Part shown: piece after piece, positions 8,592-18,698 of the stretch
Layout of the letters: each line of letters begins with the position of its first letter
Position numbering within the stretch: the first letter of the stretch is position 1
Source of the DNA: Leisingera sp. SS27
Lineage (GTDB): Bacteria; Pseudomonadota; Alphaproteobacteria; Rhodobacterales; Rhodobacteraceae
DNA length: 64,000 nt
Reading direction: 5' to 3'
Assembly: GCF_028368855.1 (NCBI RefSeq)
Contig: NZ_JAQNCY010000001.1
Span: 992,001 to 1,056,000, forward strand
The notes under the pieces: generated by a model
Seen by the model: the letters and a program-made list of their open reading frames with translations, nothing else
Databases searched by the model: none
What the model was told of the DNA's origin: nothing
Position numbers and translations under genes: made by a program

Positions 8592-8619
8592 AAAAAGGGC
8601 GCCGCTGGGGCGCCTTTTT
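8592..8619 (-). terminator. Terminator after the betaine transporter operon
   Basis: A near-perfect palindrome with stem GGCGCC / GGCGCC around GCTGG, flanked by five A on one side and five T on the other. It can work in both directions; on the minus strand it follows the permease gene. Confidence 0.8.
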
Positions 8620-8639
8620 CTGTGTTATGCCAGAAGTGT

Positions 8640-10676
8640 TCACAGACCCAGGGCTTTGCGCCGCTCTTCTGCAAAACCCTGCACCATGCGGTCGGCGATC
8701 AGGGCAAGGATCGCCATCGCCGCGCCAGCCGAGATGCCCAGCCCAACGTCGGCCTGCCCCAGCGCCAGATAGATCGACTGGCCAAGGCCGGTGGTGCCGA
8801 TCAGCGCCGCAATGACCAGCATCGCAAAGGCATAGAGAATGGTCTGGTTGAGCCCCAGCAGGATCGACGGCGCCGCATAAGGCGCGCGGATATCCTTGAG
8901 CATCTGCCATGTTGTGGCGCCAGAAGCGGTCGCGGCCTCAATCATCTCATCCGGCGTCGAGACCAGCCCGTGCCGCGTGTAGCGGATCATCGGCACGATG
9001 GCATAGGCGATGATCGCCAGGAAGGCGGAGAACTCGCCGATCTGGAACACCATCAGCACCGGGATCAGGAACACGAACAGCGGAATGGTCTGCAGCATGT
9101 CGCAGATAGGTCGCACCACGCGCCAGACACCGGGCGACACGGCGGAGGCCAGGCCGATGGCGCCGCCCATCACCGCGCAGGCAAAGACCGCTGCACCGGA
9201 CAGATAGAGCGACAAGAGCGCCCGCTCCCAGAGACCGGAGAGCAGGATGGTGGCCAGCAGCACCACTGTCAGCACCGCCAGCCCGCGTCCGCTTGCGACC
9301 CAGGCCAGCACCCCCGCCCCCACCAGCACAAACGGCCAGGGCAGCTGGGAGATGCCTGTCTCCAGCATTCCGGCAGCAATCAGCAGCATCACCCCCAGTG
9401 CCATCTGGCCGCGCAGCGCAAAGACGGCGCCGGCCGCAGCACCCGCTGCGAACAGCGCCGCGCTCATCATCGGGGTCCAGGCAAATCCCCAGGTAAAGGG
9501 CAGCACCGCCTGATCCAGCCCGATCCGCATCGGAAGCAGCACATAGAACAGCACGTTGTTCTTGAGCGCGGTCAGGAACTCCGCATTGGCGCTGGTAAAG
9601 GACGAGAGACCGCGGTCGACACTGTCCGCCACCGGGTTGAACAGGCCGTAGGTTCCGGGCTGCTGAACGCTGCCCCAGAAGGCCGCGCTGACCACGACAC
9701 CCAGCGCCAAAATGCCCCAAGCAACACGCGGGTCATGCCTGTCGCGCCGGTCCTGGGTCAGGGTGCCGCTCATCCGGTCGATCAGGATGGCGAAGATCAC
9801 GATCACCAGGCCTGCCAGCAGGCTTTGGCCGAACTGGGCCTTGCGCATAGTCAGCAGGACCTCCCAGCCAATGTCGTCAAAGCCGCCGATCACGGCAGCG
9901 ATGATCACCATCGACAGCGCCGCCATCAGGCATTGATTGACGCCCACCATGATCTGCTGCCCGGCGGAAGGGATCTCGCACTGGAACAATTGCTGCAGGC
10001 GGGTGCCGCCGGCCATGATGGCGGCTTCCTTGATCTCCGGCTCCACCCGCTCCAGCCCCAGCAGCACATTGCGCGCCATCGGCGGCGCCGCGTAGATGGC
10101 GGAGGCGATGAGGCCCACCACCGGCCCAAAGCCGAACAGCACCAGCAAGGGTGTGAGATAGGCAAATGTCGGCACCGTCTGCATGATGTCGAGCACCGTC
10201 TGCACCGGCTGGCGGATGCGGGGGTATTCATTGGCAAGGATGCCGATACCGCCGCCGATAATCAGCGCCAGCGGCACCGAGACGGCAACCAGCGCCAGGG
10301 TATTCATGCTTTCGGGCCAATAGCCGGATGCGAGCACAAAGCCGAGGCCCACCACCGCCATCAGCGCCATCCGTACCCCGCCCAGGGTCCAGGCCAGCGC
10401 CGTGGTGGCGCAAATGACAAGCGGCCAGGGGGTATGGCTCAGCACGTAATTCGCGGCTTCCATCGGGTAAAACATCAGCGCCGAGAAGGCACGGGCCGTT
10501 GGTTTGATCAGCGCCAGGAACCATTCCATGAAGGCCCCGACCCAGTCGGTTGCAGGCAATACCCAAGCGGCGGGAAACTTGACCAGCCACGGCAGGCTGC
10601 TTTCCAGCAACAGGCACAGGGCACCCACAACGGCTGCGATCAGCGCCGCAATCGAGCCTTTTGAGAGAGACGCCAT
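8640..10676 (-). CDS. proW: Fused double-domain betaine/proline ABC permease (ProW type)
   Basis: 678 residues, about twice the length of Escherichia coli ProW, because two inner-membrane permease halves are fused. Each half carries its own transmembrane block and EAA-type loop: DIMQTVPTFAYLTPLLVLFG with later AAIMAGGTRLQQLFQCEIP in the first, and DMLQTIPLFVFLIPVLMVF with EAATASGATTWQMLKDI in the second. Known ProW-like permeases import glycine betaine or related quaternary amines. The ATG at 10676 overlaps the stop of the ATPase gene (TGATG); a GTG three bases earlier is the alternative. Substrate specificity cannot be read from the permease. Confidence 0.9.
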   Translation of the reverse strand: MASLSKGSIAALIAAVVGALCLLLESSLPWLVKFPAAWVLPATDWVGAFMEWFLALIKPTARAFSALMFYPMEAANYVLSHTPWPLVICATTALAWTLGGVRMALMAVVGLGFVLASGYWPESMNTLALVAVSVPLALIIGGGIGILANEYPRIRQPVQTVLDIMQTVPTFAYLTPLLVLFGFGPVVGLIASAIYAAPPMARNVLLGLERVEPEIKEAAIMAGGTRLQQLFQCEIPSAGQQIMVGVNQCLMAALSMVIIAAVIGGFDDIGWEVLLTMRKAQFGQSLLAGLVIVIFAILIDRMSGTLTQDRRDRHDPRVAWGILALGVVVSAAFWGSVQQPGTYGLFNPVADSVDRGLSSFTSANAEFLTALKNNVLFYVLLPMRIGLDQAVLPFTWGFAWTPMMSAALFAAGAAAGAVFALRGQMALGVMLLIAAGMLETGISQLPWPFVLVGAGVLAWVASGRGLAVLTVVLLATILLSGLWERALLSLYLSGAAVFACAVMGGAIGLASAVSPGVWRVVRPICDMLQTIPLFVFLIPVLMVFQIGEFSAFLAIIAYAIVPMIRYTRHGLVSTPDEMIEAATASGATTWQMLKDIRAPYAAPSILLGLNQTILYAFAMLVIAALIGTTGLGQSIYLALGQADVGLGISAGAAMAILALIADRMVQGFAEERRKALGL

Positions 10677-11728
10677 CACCCCTGCTCCACCTGCAGCGCG
10701 GCAGCGAGGTCTGCTGGATTCACCACGCCGACCAGTTTGCCGTCCTCCGTGCGGACCGGCACCGGCTCGTACAACTCCATGCAGCGCGCAAGGGCTGCGT
10801 CCAGCGTCATGTCCTGGCGAAGCCCGGGATCGTCGGCGCCGTAAACATGGTGTTCGCCTGGCTGCATCACCGAGGACACATGCGCGTGCTGGCCCTTGGC
10901 TACATCCTTGGAGAACTCGCGCACGTAGTCGTCGACCGGGCGCAGCACGATGTCAGCAGGCGTGCCGATCTGCACAACCTTGCCGTCGCGCATGATGGCG
11001 ATGCGGTCAGCCAGCTTCAGCGCCTCGTTGATGTCATGGGTAATAAAAACGATGGTGGTTTTCAGCTTGGCCTGGATCTCCAGAAACTCATCCTGCAGCT
11101 GCCGCCGGATCAGCGGATCCAGCGCCGAGAACGGCTCATCCAGGAACCAGACCGAACAATCGGCCACCAGCGAGCGGGCGATGCCGACGCGCTGGCGCTG
11201 GCCGCCTGAGAGTTCGCGCGGGAAGTTCTTTTCGCGCCCGCCGAGGCCGACCAGTTCGATGACCTCCTGCGCCTTGGCCAGCCGCTGCTTTTTCTTCACG
11301 CCCTGCACCCGCAGCGGGTAGGCCACGTTTTCCGCCACGGTCATGTGCGGGAACAGGCCGAAGTGCTGGAACACCATGCCCAGCTTCTTGCGGCGCAGTT
11401 CAATCAGCCGCTTGGGGCTGGCCTCGACGATGTTCTCGCCGTCGATGCGAATCTCGCCGCCGGTAGCATGCAACAGGTGCGAGATGCAGCGGATCAGGGT
11501 CGACTTGCCGGAGCCCGACAGCCCCATGATCACAAACAGCTCCCCCTCCTTCACGTCAAAGGAGGCGTCCTGAACTGCAGGGATCAGCCCTTTTCCCCGC
11601 AATTCCTGCGCGGCTGCTTCGGGTGTTTCGTGCTGCGACAACGCCTCTTTCAAGGCGCTGTCTGCGTTGTTGCCAAACACCTGCCAGACATTCCGGCAGG
11701 TGATGGCGGGCGTTTCAGAGCCGGTCAC
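10676..11728 (-). CDS. proV: Betaine/proline ABC transporter ATPase (ProV type)
   Basis: 350 residues. Walker A GLSGSGKST, signature LSGGQRQRVGIARSL, Walker B VWFLDEPFSALDP and the switch His in VFITHD are intact. The N-terminal segment with the VFGNN element and the C-terminal single CBS-like extension (VPVRTEDGKLVGVVNPAD) match the ProV/OpuAA group that powers glycine betaine uptake at the cytoplasmic face. The start is a GTG at 11728, nine bases after the stop of the binding-protein gene. It lies in the operon binding protein - ATPase - permease. Confidence 0.93.
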   Translation of the reverse strand: MTGSETPAITCRNVWQVFGNNADSALKEALSQHETPEAAAQELRGKGLIPAVQDASFDVKEGELFVIMGLSGSGKSTLIRCISHLLHATGGEIRIDGENIVEASPKRLIELRRKKLGMVFQHFGLFPHMTVAENVAYPLRVQGVKKKQRLAKAQEVIELVGLGGREKNFPRELSGGQRQRVGIARSLVADCSVWFLDEPFSALDPLIRRQLQDEFLEIQAKLKTTIVFITHDINEALKLADRIAIMRDGKVVQIGTPADIVLRPVDDYVREFSKDVAKGQHAHVSSVMQPGEHHVYGADDPGLRQDMTLDAALARCMELYEPVPVRTEDGKLVGVVNPADLAAALQVEQG

Positions 11729-11737
11729 GTGTGCGGC

Positions 11738-12703
11738 TCAGTTGATGGCGGCGTCGACAACCGGGCGCCACTTGTCCTCATTGGCAGCCATCCATTCGGC
11801 AACCACCTCTTCGACCTTGCCGCCGTCCACGTCGACCGCGCCCATCATCGGCTGCTGGTCTTCCACGGCCAGGGTATAGTTCGACAGGATCTCAAACGCT
11901 GCAGGCCAGGTTTCGGCGGTGCCGGACCAGGCGGCCTTGAAAATACGTGAGGGTGAGAAATCGCAGTCGTTCACGGCATCCGGGTTCGGGCCCCAGGCCG
12001 GATCGCTGAAGCAGGCATCCTCGCCCGGCGGCAGGTCGACGAATTTGACGTCATAAGCCGACATCGCCCAATGCGGCTGCCAGAAGGTGACCAGCAGCGG
12101 TGTCTTGCGTTCGGTGGCTGCGCGCAGCTCGACGATCAGCGCGGCCTCAGAGCCCGCAGGCACGGCCTTGAACGGCAGCGCCAGCCCGGTCATGCGGTCG
12201 GCACCCGGAGTGCCCCAGTCGGCCGGATAGTCAACCAGGCGGCCTTCAGGCAGCGTCTCAGCGGTGGCGAATTGCGCGGCGCAATCCTTGAGCGCCTCCC
12301 AGGCAGGCAGGCCGGGGCAGATCTCGGCTACATGCGCCGGATAGGCGATGCCTTCCCGGGCGTTCAGCTCCAGATCGCCCAGCTCGACCACGGTGCCCTC
12401 CTCAACCTTTTTGGCGTATTCGTCGGACACGTTAGAGGACCAGATTTCCAGCGTTGCGTGGATGTCGCCATCGGCAATCGCCTGGAACTGATTCATCATC
12501 CCGGCCGAAACATATTCCACGTCATAGCCTGCAGCCTTGAGCATCTCGCCCGCGATGTGGGTGGTCACATGCTGGCCGGTCCATTCGTTCACCGCCAGCT
12601 TGATCGGCTTGCTGGTGTCGCCCAGCTCGGCAGCGGAAGCGATGCCCGCGGCAACCGTCATTGTTGCGGCGCTCAGCGCCAGCGCATATTTTTTAAAGTC
12701 CAT
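11738..12703 (-). CDS. proX: Periplasmic betaine-type binding protein (ProX/OpuAC family)
   Basis: 321 residues. A signal peptide (MDFKKYALALSAATMTVAAG, cleavage near ASA-AE) precedes an OpuAC-type domain: KLAVNEWTGQHVTTHIAGEML, LEIWSSN, and TFWQPHWAMSAYDVKF. The conserved Trp residues are of the kind that form the aromatic cage for quaternary ammonium groups in this family. GGGAG eight bases before ATG 12703 favours that start over a TTG two codons earlier. First gene of the transporter operon. Ligand is probably betaine, choline or a related compound; this is inferred. Confidence 0.88.
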   Translation of the reverse strand: MDFKKYALALSAATMTVAAGIASAAELGDTSKPIKLAVNEWTGQHVTTHIAGEMLKAAGYDVEYVSAGMMNQFQAIADGDIHATLEIWSSNVSDEYAKKVEEGTVVELGDLELNAREGIAYPAHVAEICPGLPAWEALKDCAAQFATAETLPEGRLVDYPADWGTPGADRMTGLALPFKAVPAGSEAALIVELRAATERKTPLLVTFWQPHWAMSAYDVKFVDLPPGEDACFSDPAWGPNPDAVNDCDFSPSRIFKAAWSGTAETWPAAFEILSNYTLAVEDQQPMMGAVDVDGGKVEEVVAEWMAANEDKWRPVVDAAIN

Positions 12704-13024
12704 TCTCAATACTCCCTGTCATTGTTGTTGCACCGCCAGTTGTCCGGCTTGGCGCGTCATTGGAACCCGGCGGTTCAAGGCTCCTGCCAGGCATTTTGGC
12801 AGTTCGTTCTTTTACGTGCAGGAGCCGGTGCCCCAAGTGTGGCCGGGGATAAAGCAAGTATTGGAACATATTACGACCGCTTGTCGAGCAAATGCGACGC
12901 AAATGGCGAAATAATTTGATTGACGATTCAAGTTTTTGTGCAAACACACAAGTTCTGGAATCATCCCGGCCCGCCGGAGCAGGACCTAAGCAGCTGACCA
13001 GTCAGCCGCAAGCCGCGTCCGGAA
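12704..13024. other. Intergenic region upstream of the betaine transporter operon
   Basis: No credible gene. The part next to 12703 should carry the promoter of the transporter operon; the stretch 12840-12950 is clearly AT-richer than its surroundings, as expected of a promoter, but I could not settle on one pair of -35 and -10 boxes. Confidence 0.5.
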
Positions 13025-13060
13025 CTGAAAACAGCGCCCCCGTCTTTCGGGCGCGCTGTT
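13025..13060 (-). terminator. Terminator between the two binding-protein genes
   Basis: Read on the minus strand, AACAGCGC pairs with GCGCTGTT, with further GC pairs inside, and the right arm runs into TTTTC. It follows the second binding-protein gene and separates it from the transporter operon. Confidence 0.65.
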
Positions 13061-13085
13061 GAAGGGGCTGAGACATTTGAGTGCT

Positions 13086-14054
13086 TCAAGAGCGGCCCTT
13101 GCCTGTGGCCTCCTCGACAATTGGCATCCACTTGGCGCGGTTTACCGCCAGCCATCCGCGCGCTGCACCCTGCACAGTTTCACCACGGACATCCACCAGG
13201 CTGATCAGCGGTTGCTGGTCCCAGATGCTGAGCTGGTAATTTGCAAGAATTTCGTAGGCCGCGGGCCAGCGATCTTTCAATCCTTTCCAGGAAGCCTTTG
13301 CAACGCCGCCGCGCTGGAAATCGCAGTCGCCGGTCTCATTCGGGTTTGGCCCCCAAGCCGGATCGGTTTGGCAGGCGGGGTCGTATCCGGGCAACCGGAC
13401 AAACTGCAGCGCATATGTCGACATGGCCCAATGCGGTTGCCAGAAAGTAGCAATGACTGGGCGCTTTTCCTTGTAGGCGTTCTGGAACTCTTCGATCATT
13501 GCAGCTTCGGACTCAGCTGCGACCACATCGAAGGGAAGCTCAAGCGCACGGATCCGGTCACCGCCAGGTGAGCCCCAGGATTCAGGGTATGCCAGATAGC
13601 GGCCCCTTTTCCCCCCGCCGTCCGCAGAGAATATCGCAGCGCAATCGCGAAGTGCTTCCCAATCAGGCAAGCCCGGGCACATCTGGGCGACATAGGGCGG
13701 AACAACCACGCCGTTGCGCGCATCAAGCCCAAGATCGCCGAGATCCACCATATCCCCGCCATCCAGGGCCTCTTGGTAGCCTGCAGGCGAACTTGAGGTC
13801 CAAATCTCCATGATCGCATGCAGCTCTCCGGACTCGATCCGCGGGAACACCCCGCCAAGCTCCGCCTCAACATATTCGACGGTATAACCGGCCTCTTCCA
13901 GCATGCCGCCAGCGATATAGGTGGACAGATGCTGGCCAGTCCAGTTATTGAGCGCCAGACGGATCGGCGCCCCCACATCCCCCATATCTGCTGCTTCGGC
14001 ACCCCCCGAAACCGCCAGCGCCGCAAACGCCGCGGCAATCACATTGATTTTCAT
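13086..14054 (-). CDS. Second betaine-type binding protein, paralogue of the operon copy
   Basis: 322 residues. Signal peptide MKINVIAAAFAALAVSGGAEA, then an OpuAC-type domain with LALNNWTGQHLSTYIAGGML, MEIWTSS and TFWQPHWAMSTYALQF. It is clearly homologous along its full length to the product of the next gene (the transporter binding protein), including the aromatic residues of the binding site. GGGAG precedes the start at 14054. It has its own terminator and no permease of its own, so it may feed the adjacent transporter with a different ligand. That role is inference. Confidence 0.85.
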   Translation of the reverse strand: MKINVIAAAFAALAVSGGAEAADMGDVGAPIRLALNNWTGQHLSTYIAGGMLEEAGYTVEYVEAELGGVFPRIESGELHAIMEIWTSSSPAGYQEALDGGDMVDLGDLGLDARNGVVVPPYVAQMCPGLPDWEALRDCAAIFSADGGGKRGRYLAYPESWGSPGGDRIRALELPFDVVAAESEAAMIEEFQNAYKEKRPVIATFWQPHWAMSTYALQFVRLPGYDPACQTDPAWGPNPNETGDCDFQRGGVAKASWKGLKDRWPAAYEILANYQLSIWDQQPLISLVDVRGETVQGAARGWLAVNRAKWMPIVEEATGKGRS

Positions 14055-14216
14055 TGGCGTCACTCCCGTACTGCCAGTCGTCCCACATGCCGCGCCTCGG
14101 CGCAGCTCCATGGTCCGGGATATCAGGCGGGAGTTGACAAAGATTAACGGCGCGCAGGAACCGGTGCGCCTTCAGTTAGAAAAACGCCTAAAACTTGCCT
14201 CAAGGGCGCGCTGAAA

Positions 14217-15008
14217 TCAGCCAGTGCGCCGCGCTACCAGCAGCACCGGGTCGTAGGTCAGAGGCAGCTTTCCGCGCTGCCCGAACTGCGCGCGGTAGGC
14301 ATCCTCGAACGACCGCAGCTGCCTGCGGCTCCAGCCGCGCTGAGCGTTGCCGTTCACGCCGGTCTGGCGCAGGTGCTTGAGCAGCTGCAGAGCAGAGTCA
14401 AATTCAAGCACTACGGGGCATTGTTCGATTTGCAGGATCTCCAAGCCTTCCGGCAAGACCGGCAGCCATTCATCCGCATCCAGGTAACAGGGCGCCGCGG
14501 CGGCTGATCCCAAAGCCGCAAGTTCGCGGAACTGGCCTCTGCCAAAGCCCGAAAGCGCCAGCCAGCCGCCCGGCTTCAGATGCAATGCCAGCCGGGCCAT
14601 CAGACCAGGAAGATCAGAAATCCACTGCACGGTCGAGGCTGAGGCGATCAGGTCCAGATCCTGCGGCAGCGGCAGGCTTTCGATCGGGCCGCTCCTGAAG
14701 CGGGTATGAGCCTGAATTTCCTTTTCCAGCGTCTGCAGCAGCTGTGCAGCCTCCGGCACAAGATCATTCAACATCAGGCAGTCCGCGCCGAACCGCTGCA
14801 GCAGTTGCCGGGTCAGGTGGCCGGTGCCGCAGCCGAATTCCAGAACACTGCCAAAGTGCCGCGGAGCGCCCTCCTCCTGCAGCATTCGGGCCAGGCGGCC
14901 AGCGGTTTCCGCCTGCACCGAGGCTGCGCAATGATAGCTTTCCAGCCCGCGGCGGAAGCTTTGCTGCACGCGGGACTGATCCAGATGCGGGGGCTGCATG
15001 TCCTTCAT
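14217..15008 (-). CDS. bioC: BioC, malonyl-ACP O-methyltransferase
   Basis: 263 residues of a class I S-adenosylmethionine methyltransferase. Motif I is VLEFGCGTGHLTRQLL (about residues 54-69); the acidic SAM-binding loop and LHLKPGGWLALSGFG follow. In this operon the natural role is methylation of malonyl-ACP to start pimelate synthesis for biotin. The ATG at 15008 overlaps the bioG stop by four bases (ATGA), which fixes the start over the longer frame. Last gene of the operon. Confidence 0.9.
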   Translation of the reverse strand: MKDMQPPHLDQSRVQQSFRRGLESYHCAASVQAETAGRLARMLQEEGAPRHFGSVLEFGCGTGHLTRQLLQRFGADCLMLNDLVPEAAQLLQTLEKEIQAHTRFRSGPIESLPLPQDLDLIASASTVQWISDLPGLMARLALHLKPGGWLALSGFGRGQFRELAALGSAAAAPCYLDADEWLPVLPEGLEILQIEQCPVVLEFDSALQLLKHLRQTGVNGNAQRGWSRRQLRSFEDAYRAQFGQRGKLPLTYDPVLLVARRTG

Positions 15009-15622
15009 CAGAACAGCTCCTCCCACTGCGCAAACCGGTCGAACGGCGCATGCGGCGCGTCCAGGTGCGACACGTTCTGTCCGGCCCAGGCGCGGGCCAG
15101 ATTAGCTGGCGGGAAGATCTTGTCGCCGGAACAGATCCAGACCCGGCTGAACCGAACCTGCGGAGCATCCCCCCGGCGCTCCACCGCCAGCAGCTCGGCC
15201 CGCCGGGCCTCTACATCCAGCGCCTCGGCGTCCTGAGGGGCACCGAAAACGCGGCCCAGAAACTGCTGGTAGCTGTCCGCGCTCAGGGTTTCCACGGTGC
15301 GGCGGAACACGGCGGGCGGAATGCCTGCGCCGCGACTCACTGGCTGCAGGCTGCCGTTCACTGCTGCCTTGCGCTGGAACGGATCCGGACGCCCCTGCTG
15401 CCAATGCGCATAGGCGGCCACGCCAAACGACCAGGCCAGCAAGCTGACCCGCTCATAACCGGACAGGTCCGGCAGCTCTGCATCCAAATCGGAATACTCT
15501 CTGGCAAACAGGATGTCCTGTTCGCCTTCCAGATGCCAGAACACCTCCGGCCCCACAGCCCAGCCGCCGAAGACCACGATGGCCTCGGCAGCACTGTCCT
15601 GTTTGAGCCAGCGGAACTCCAT
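15008..15622 (-). CDS. bioG: BioG, pimeloyl-ACP methyl ester esterase
   Basis: 204 residues of the DUF452/BioG alpha/beta hydrolase family. The nucleophile elbow is AWSFG with Ser at about residue 65; IVVFGGWAVGPEVF forms the oxyanion region; the C-terminal His is in APHAPFDRF. BioG releases pimeloyl-ACP from its methyl ester and replaces BioH of enterobacteria. It sits between bioA (3 bases) and bioC (4-base overlap), as expected for the last step of the pimelate branch. Confidence 0.88.
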   Translation of the reverse strand: MEFRWLKQDSAAEAIVVFGGWAVGPEVFWHLEGEQDILFAREYSDLDAELPDLSGYERVSLLAWSFGVAAYAHWQQGRPDPFQRKAAVNGSLQPVSRGAGIPPAVFRRTVETLSADSYQQFLGRVFGAPQDAEALDVEARRAELLAVERRGDAPQVRFSRVWICSGDKIFPPANLARAWAGQNVSHLDAPHAPFDRFAQWEELF

Positions 15623-15625
15623 GGT

Positions 15626-16924
15626 TTACAGCTCCCGTGCCAGCCGCAGCATGCCTGCGGTGATCTCGCTCAGCTGCTCCGGCGAGGTGATGAAGGGCGG
15701 CATGGTGTAGATGTTGGTTCCGAAGGGGCGCAGGAACACGCCCATTTCATGGGCCCGCGCGTGTGCCTCATCCGCCGAGACGCGGTGCTTCATCTCGATG
15801 ACGCCGATGGCGCCCAAGACCCGCACGTCCGCAACGTTGAGCAAATCGCAGGCCGGGGCCAGTTCGGCCTGCATCTGTTCGCTGATAGCCGCCACCCTGC
15901 CGCGCCAATCCTGCCCCGTCAGCAGGTCCAGCGAGGCCTTAGCCGCGGCGCAGGCCAGCGGGTTGCCCATATAGGTCGGCCCGTGCATGAACAGGCCGGG
16001 GTTGCCGCCGCCGATGCCTTCCGCCACGCGGTCGTTGGTCATGGTGCAGGCAAAGGAAATATGGCCGCCGGTCAGCCCCTTGCCGAGGCAGATGATGTCC
16101 GGCTCGACAGTGCAGAAATTGGTTGCGAACAGCTCCCCCGTACGGCCGAAACCGGTGGCGATCTCGTCGAAGATCAAGAGGATGCCCAGTTCATCGCAGA
16201 GCGCACGCGCCTGGTTCAGGTATTCCGGGTGATAGAAATACATGCCGCCGGTGCCCTGAACCACAGGCTCAAGAATGAAGGCGGCGATCTTTTGCGCGTT
16301 GGCTTCCAGCACCGCGCGCAGCTCGCCCAGGCCGTTCTGCGCCGGGTCATCATCCCAGTCCTCATGGATGCGGACCGGCGGGCGGGACACAAAATGCTGC
16401 ACGCTCAGCGCACCCTGGAACAGGTGATGCATGCCGGTGTCCGGATCACAGACGCTCATCGCCTTCCAGGTGTCGCCGTGATAGCCGGAGCGGATGGTGG
16501 CAAACTCCTTGCGGCCCGGCTGGCCGATCGCGTGCTGGTACTGGACTGCCATCTTCATCGCCACTTCGACCGAGACAGACCCTGAATCGCAGTAGAAGAT
16601 GCGGGTGAGGCTTTCGGGGGTGATCTCCAACAGCTTGCGGCCGAGGTCGATGGCCGGATCATGGGTCAGCCCGCCGAACATCACATGCGGCATAGTGTCG
16701 AGCTGATCGTGAATCGCCTTGGTGATCGCCGGGTTTTTGTGCCCGTGCATCATGCACCACCACGACGACATGGCGTCGATCAGCCGGGTGCCGTCGTCCA
16801 AGGTGATGTAGATGCCTTCGCTTTCCTTCACAACGAAGGTCGGGCCGGGCTTGGCGACGTTAGTGTAAGGATGCCAAAGGTGCTGCTGGTCGAATTCCAG
16901 CTGGGTGAGGTTCGCGGCACTCAT
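15626..16924 (-). CDS. bioA: BioA, adenosylmethionine-8-amino-7-oxononanoate aminotransferase
   Basis: 432 residues, class III PLP aminotransferase. N-terminal [18 protein letters not shown] with the SAM/DAPA recognition pattern, [12 protein letters not shown], the catalytic Asp in [15 protein letters not shown], and the PLP Lys in CLGKGLTGG are all present. It makes 7,8-diaminononanoate. Its start at 16924 overlaps the bioD stop by four bases. Confidence 0.96.
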   Translation of the reverse strand: MSAANLTQLEFDQQHLWHPYTNVAKPGPTFVVKESEGIYITLDDGTRLIDAMSSWWCMMHGHKNPAITKAIHDQLDTMPHVMFGGLTHDPAIDLGRKLLEITPESLTRIFYCDSGSVSVEVAMKMAVQYQHAIGQPGRKEFATIRSGYHGDTWKAMSVCDPDTGMHHLFQGALSVQHFVSRPPVRIHEDWDDDPAQNGLGELRAVLEANAQKIAAFILEPVVQGTGGMYFYHPEYLNQARALCDELGILLIFDEIATGFGRTGELFATNFCTVEPDIICLGKGLTGGHISFACTMTNDRVAEGIGGGNPGLFMHGPTYMGNPLACAAAKASLDLLTGQDWRGRVAAISEQMQAELAPACDLLNVADVRVLGAIGVIEMKHRVSADEAHARAHEMGVFLRPFGTNIYTMPPFITSPEQLSEITAGMLRLAREL

Positions 16925-17562
16925 GCCATCTCTCCTTCGGCCAAGGCCTCCTTGATCAGGTCCACCCGGATGCTGGCTTGGAACGCTACGGCCAGCGCGT
17001 CAGAGGTCAGTTCGCCCAGCAGCGGCAGCCGCCCCAGATTCGCCACCTGGCCGAACTGGCAGATGGTTTCCTCCACCGCCGGTTCCGCGTCGCCAATGAA
17101 GGCCACGCCCGCAACCGGGCAGCCCGCATCGCGCAGGGCTTTCAGCGACAGCAGCGTGTGGTTGATCGTGCCCAGCTGGGTCCGGGCGCATAGGATCACC
17201 GGCGCGCGCCAGCGGGCGAACAGATCGAGATACAGCACCTTGCGGTTCAGCGGCACCATCAGCCCACCTGCGCCTTCGGCCACCAGCACGCCATCAACCT
17301 CAGGCAAAGACAGCGAATTCGGGTCGATCTCCACGCCTTCGGCCTCTGCCGACAGATGCGGCGAGGCGGGCAGCTGCAGCAGGTAGCCCTCGGGCAGCGC
17401 CGGGCGGCCCGACAGGCGGGACACAATCTGGCTGTCGGTTTCCTCCTCCAGCCCGGATTGCACAGGCTTCCAATATGTGGCGCCCAGCGCCTGCACCAGG
17501 CCGGCCGAGAAGATGGTCTTGCCGATGCCGGTATCGGTTCCGGTGACGATCAGCGCGCTCAT
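16921..17562 (-). CDS. bioD: BioD, dethiobiotin synthetase
   Basis: 213 residues. P-loop GTDTGIGKT at residues about 8-16, [13 protein letters not shown], and [12 protein letters not shown], all typical of ATP-dependent dethiobiotin synthase that closes the ureido ring with CO2. The frame extends upstream to 17838 but the family N terminus [12 protein letters not shown] begins at 17562, which overlaps the bioF stop by four bases. Confidence 0.95.
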   Translation of the reverse strand: MSALIVTGTDTGIGKTIFSAGLVQALGATYWKPVQSGLEEETDSQIVSRLSGRPALPEGYLLQLPASPHLSAEAEGVEIDPNSLSLPEVDGVLVAEGAGGLMVPLNRKVLYLDLFARWRAPVILCARTQLGTINHTLLSLKALRDAGCPVAGVAFIGDAEPAVEETICQFGQVANLGRLPLLGELTSDALAVAFQASIRVDLIKEALAEGEMA

Positions 17563-18698
17563 GGCTTGGTCTCCATTTCCCGGGCAAGGTGTTCGAACAT
17601 TTGGGTGATGACCCCTGCCGCCGTGTTCAACGTGATCGACAACCGCAGCCGCGAAGTGCCGCGCGGCACTGTCGGCGGGCGGATGCCGCGGATGTCGTAG
17701 CCGCGGCCCTGCATCGCTGCAGCCAGCACCATGGTGCGTTTGTCGTCGCCGATCACCACCGGCAGGATCTGGCTTTGGAAACCCTCCAGCCCGCACAGGC
17801 GCTTGGCCTCGCGTTGGGCGTGGGTAATCCCCTGCCACGCCTGTTCACGGCGGCCCGGGTTCTGTTGCAGCTCCTGCAACGCCGCCCGCACCAGCGCCGC
17901 GTTCAGCGGCGAGGGGGCGGTCGCAAAGATAAACCCGCGCGCCTTGTTGATCAGCGTCTCGATCAACACCCGCTGGCCGCAGATCAGCGCGCCCGAAGCA
18001 CCCAGTGCCTTGCCGCAGGTGTGCAGGGACAAAACATTCGGACGGTGGGCAATTTCATGCGCCAGCCCGCAGCCCAGGTTGCCGAACACGCCAGAGGAAT
18101 GCGCCTCATCCACCACCAGCACGGCGCCTTCGGCATCTGCCAGCGCCATCAGTGCGTCCAGCGGGGCTAGGTCTCCGTCCATGGAATAGACCGCCTCAAC
18201 CGCAATCCAGATCTGACCCTCGCCGCCATCAGCACGCCAGGATTTCAGAACCGCTGCGGCGTCTTCAGCGTCTCCGTGGGCAAAACTGCGTGTCTCGGCC
18301 CGGCCCAGCCGCATCCCGTCATGGGTGCTGGCGTGGATCAGCGCGTCATAGAGCACCAGATCGCCCTGCTGCGGCAGGGTGGAGAAGATCGCTTGGTTGG
18401 CGTTGAAGCCGCCGCCCATGAACAACGCGGCCTCAGTGCCGAAGAACGCGGCTGCCTCAGCCTCCAGCAGCTGATGTTCTGCGTCGTTGCCGCGCAAGAG
18501 GCGCGAGCCGCCTGCCCCCACCGGCACCCCGCGCGTCAGCGCGTCTGCGGCGGCGGCGCGCAGAACATCGCTGCTCGCCAGCCCGAGGTAGTCGTTGGAG
18601 GCAAAGTCATGCCCGTCCCGCGGCATCAGCTGCCGGTAGCGTCCGCGCGTGCGCAGCGCTTCCAGCGATTTCTCATGCCTCGGGAAGGCGCCCGCCAT
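17559..18698 (-). CDS. bioF: BioF, 8-amino-7-oxononanoate synthase
   Basis: 379 residues, PLP-dependent alpha-oxoamine synthase. Landmarks are [36 protein letters not shown], and the PLP Lys in [12 protein letters not shown]. It condenses pimeloyl-ACP and alanine. The start at 18698 overlaps the bioB stop (ATGA) and was chosen over the longer frame reaching 18839, which would run into bioB. Confidence 0.95.
   Translation of the reverse strand: MAGAFPRHEKSLEALRTRGRYRQLMPRDGHDFASNDYLGLASSDVLRAAAADALTRGVPVGAGGSRLLRGNDAEHQLLEAEAAAFFGTEAALFMGGGFNANQAIFSTLPQQGDLVLYDALIHASTHDGMRLGRAETRSFAHGDAEDAAAVLKSWRADGGEGQIWIAVEAVYSMDGDLAPLDALMALADAEGAVLVVDEAHSSGVFGNLGCGLAHEIAHRPNVLSLHTCGKALGASGALICGQRVLIETLINKARGFIFATAPSPLNAALVRAALQELQQNPGRREQAWQGITHAQREAKRLCGLEGFQSQILPVVIGDDKRTMVLAAAMQGRGYDIRGIRPPTVPRGTSRLRLSITLNTAAGVITQMFEHLAREMETKP

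Noticed and set aside
8580-10664. Open frame of nearly 700 codons on the plus strand
   Set aside because: Antisense to the ProW-type permease. Its product is rich in His, Gln and Arg with no domain, as expected for a shadow frame in GC-rich DNA.
14744-16585. Open frame of over 600 codons on the plus strand
   Set aside because: Antisense to bioC, bioG and bioA, all of which have conserved motifs; composition is of shadow type.
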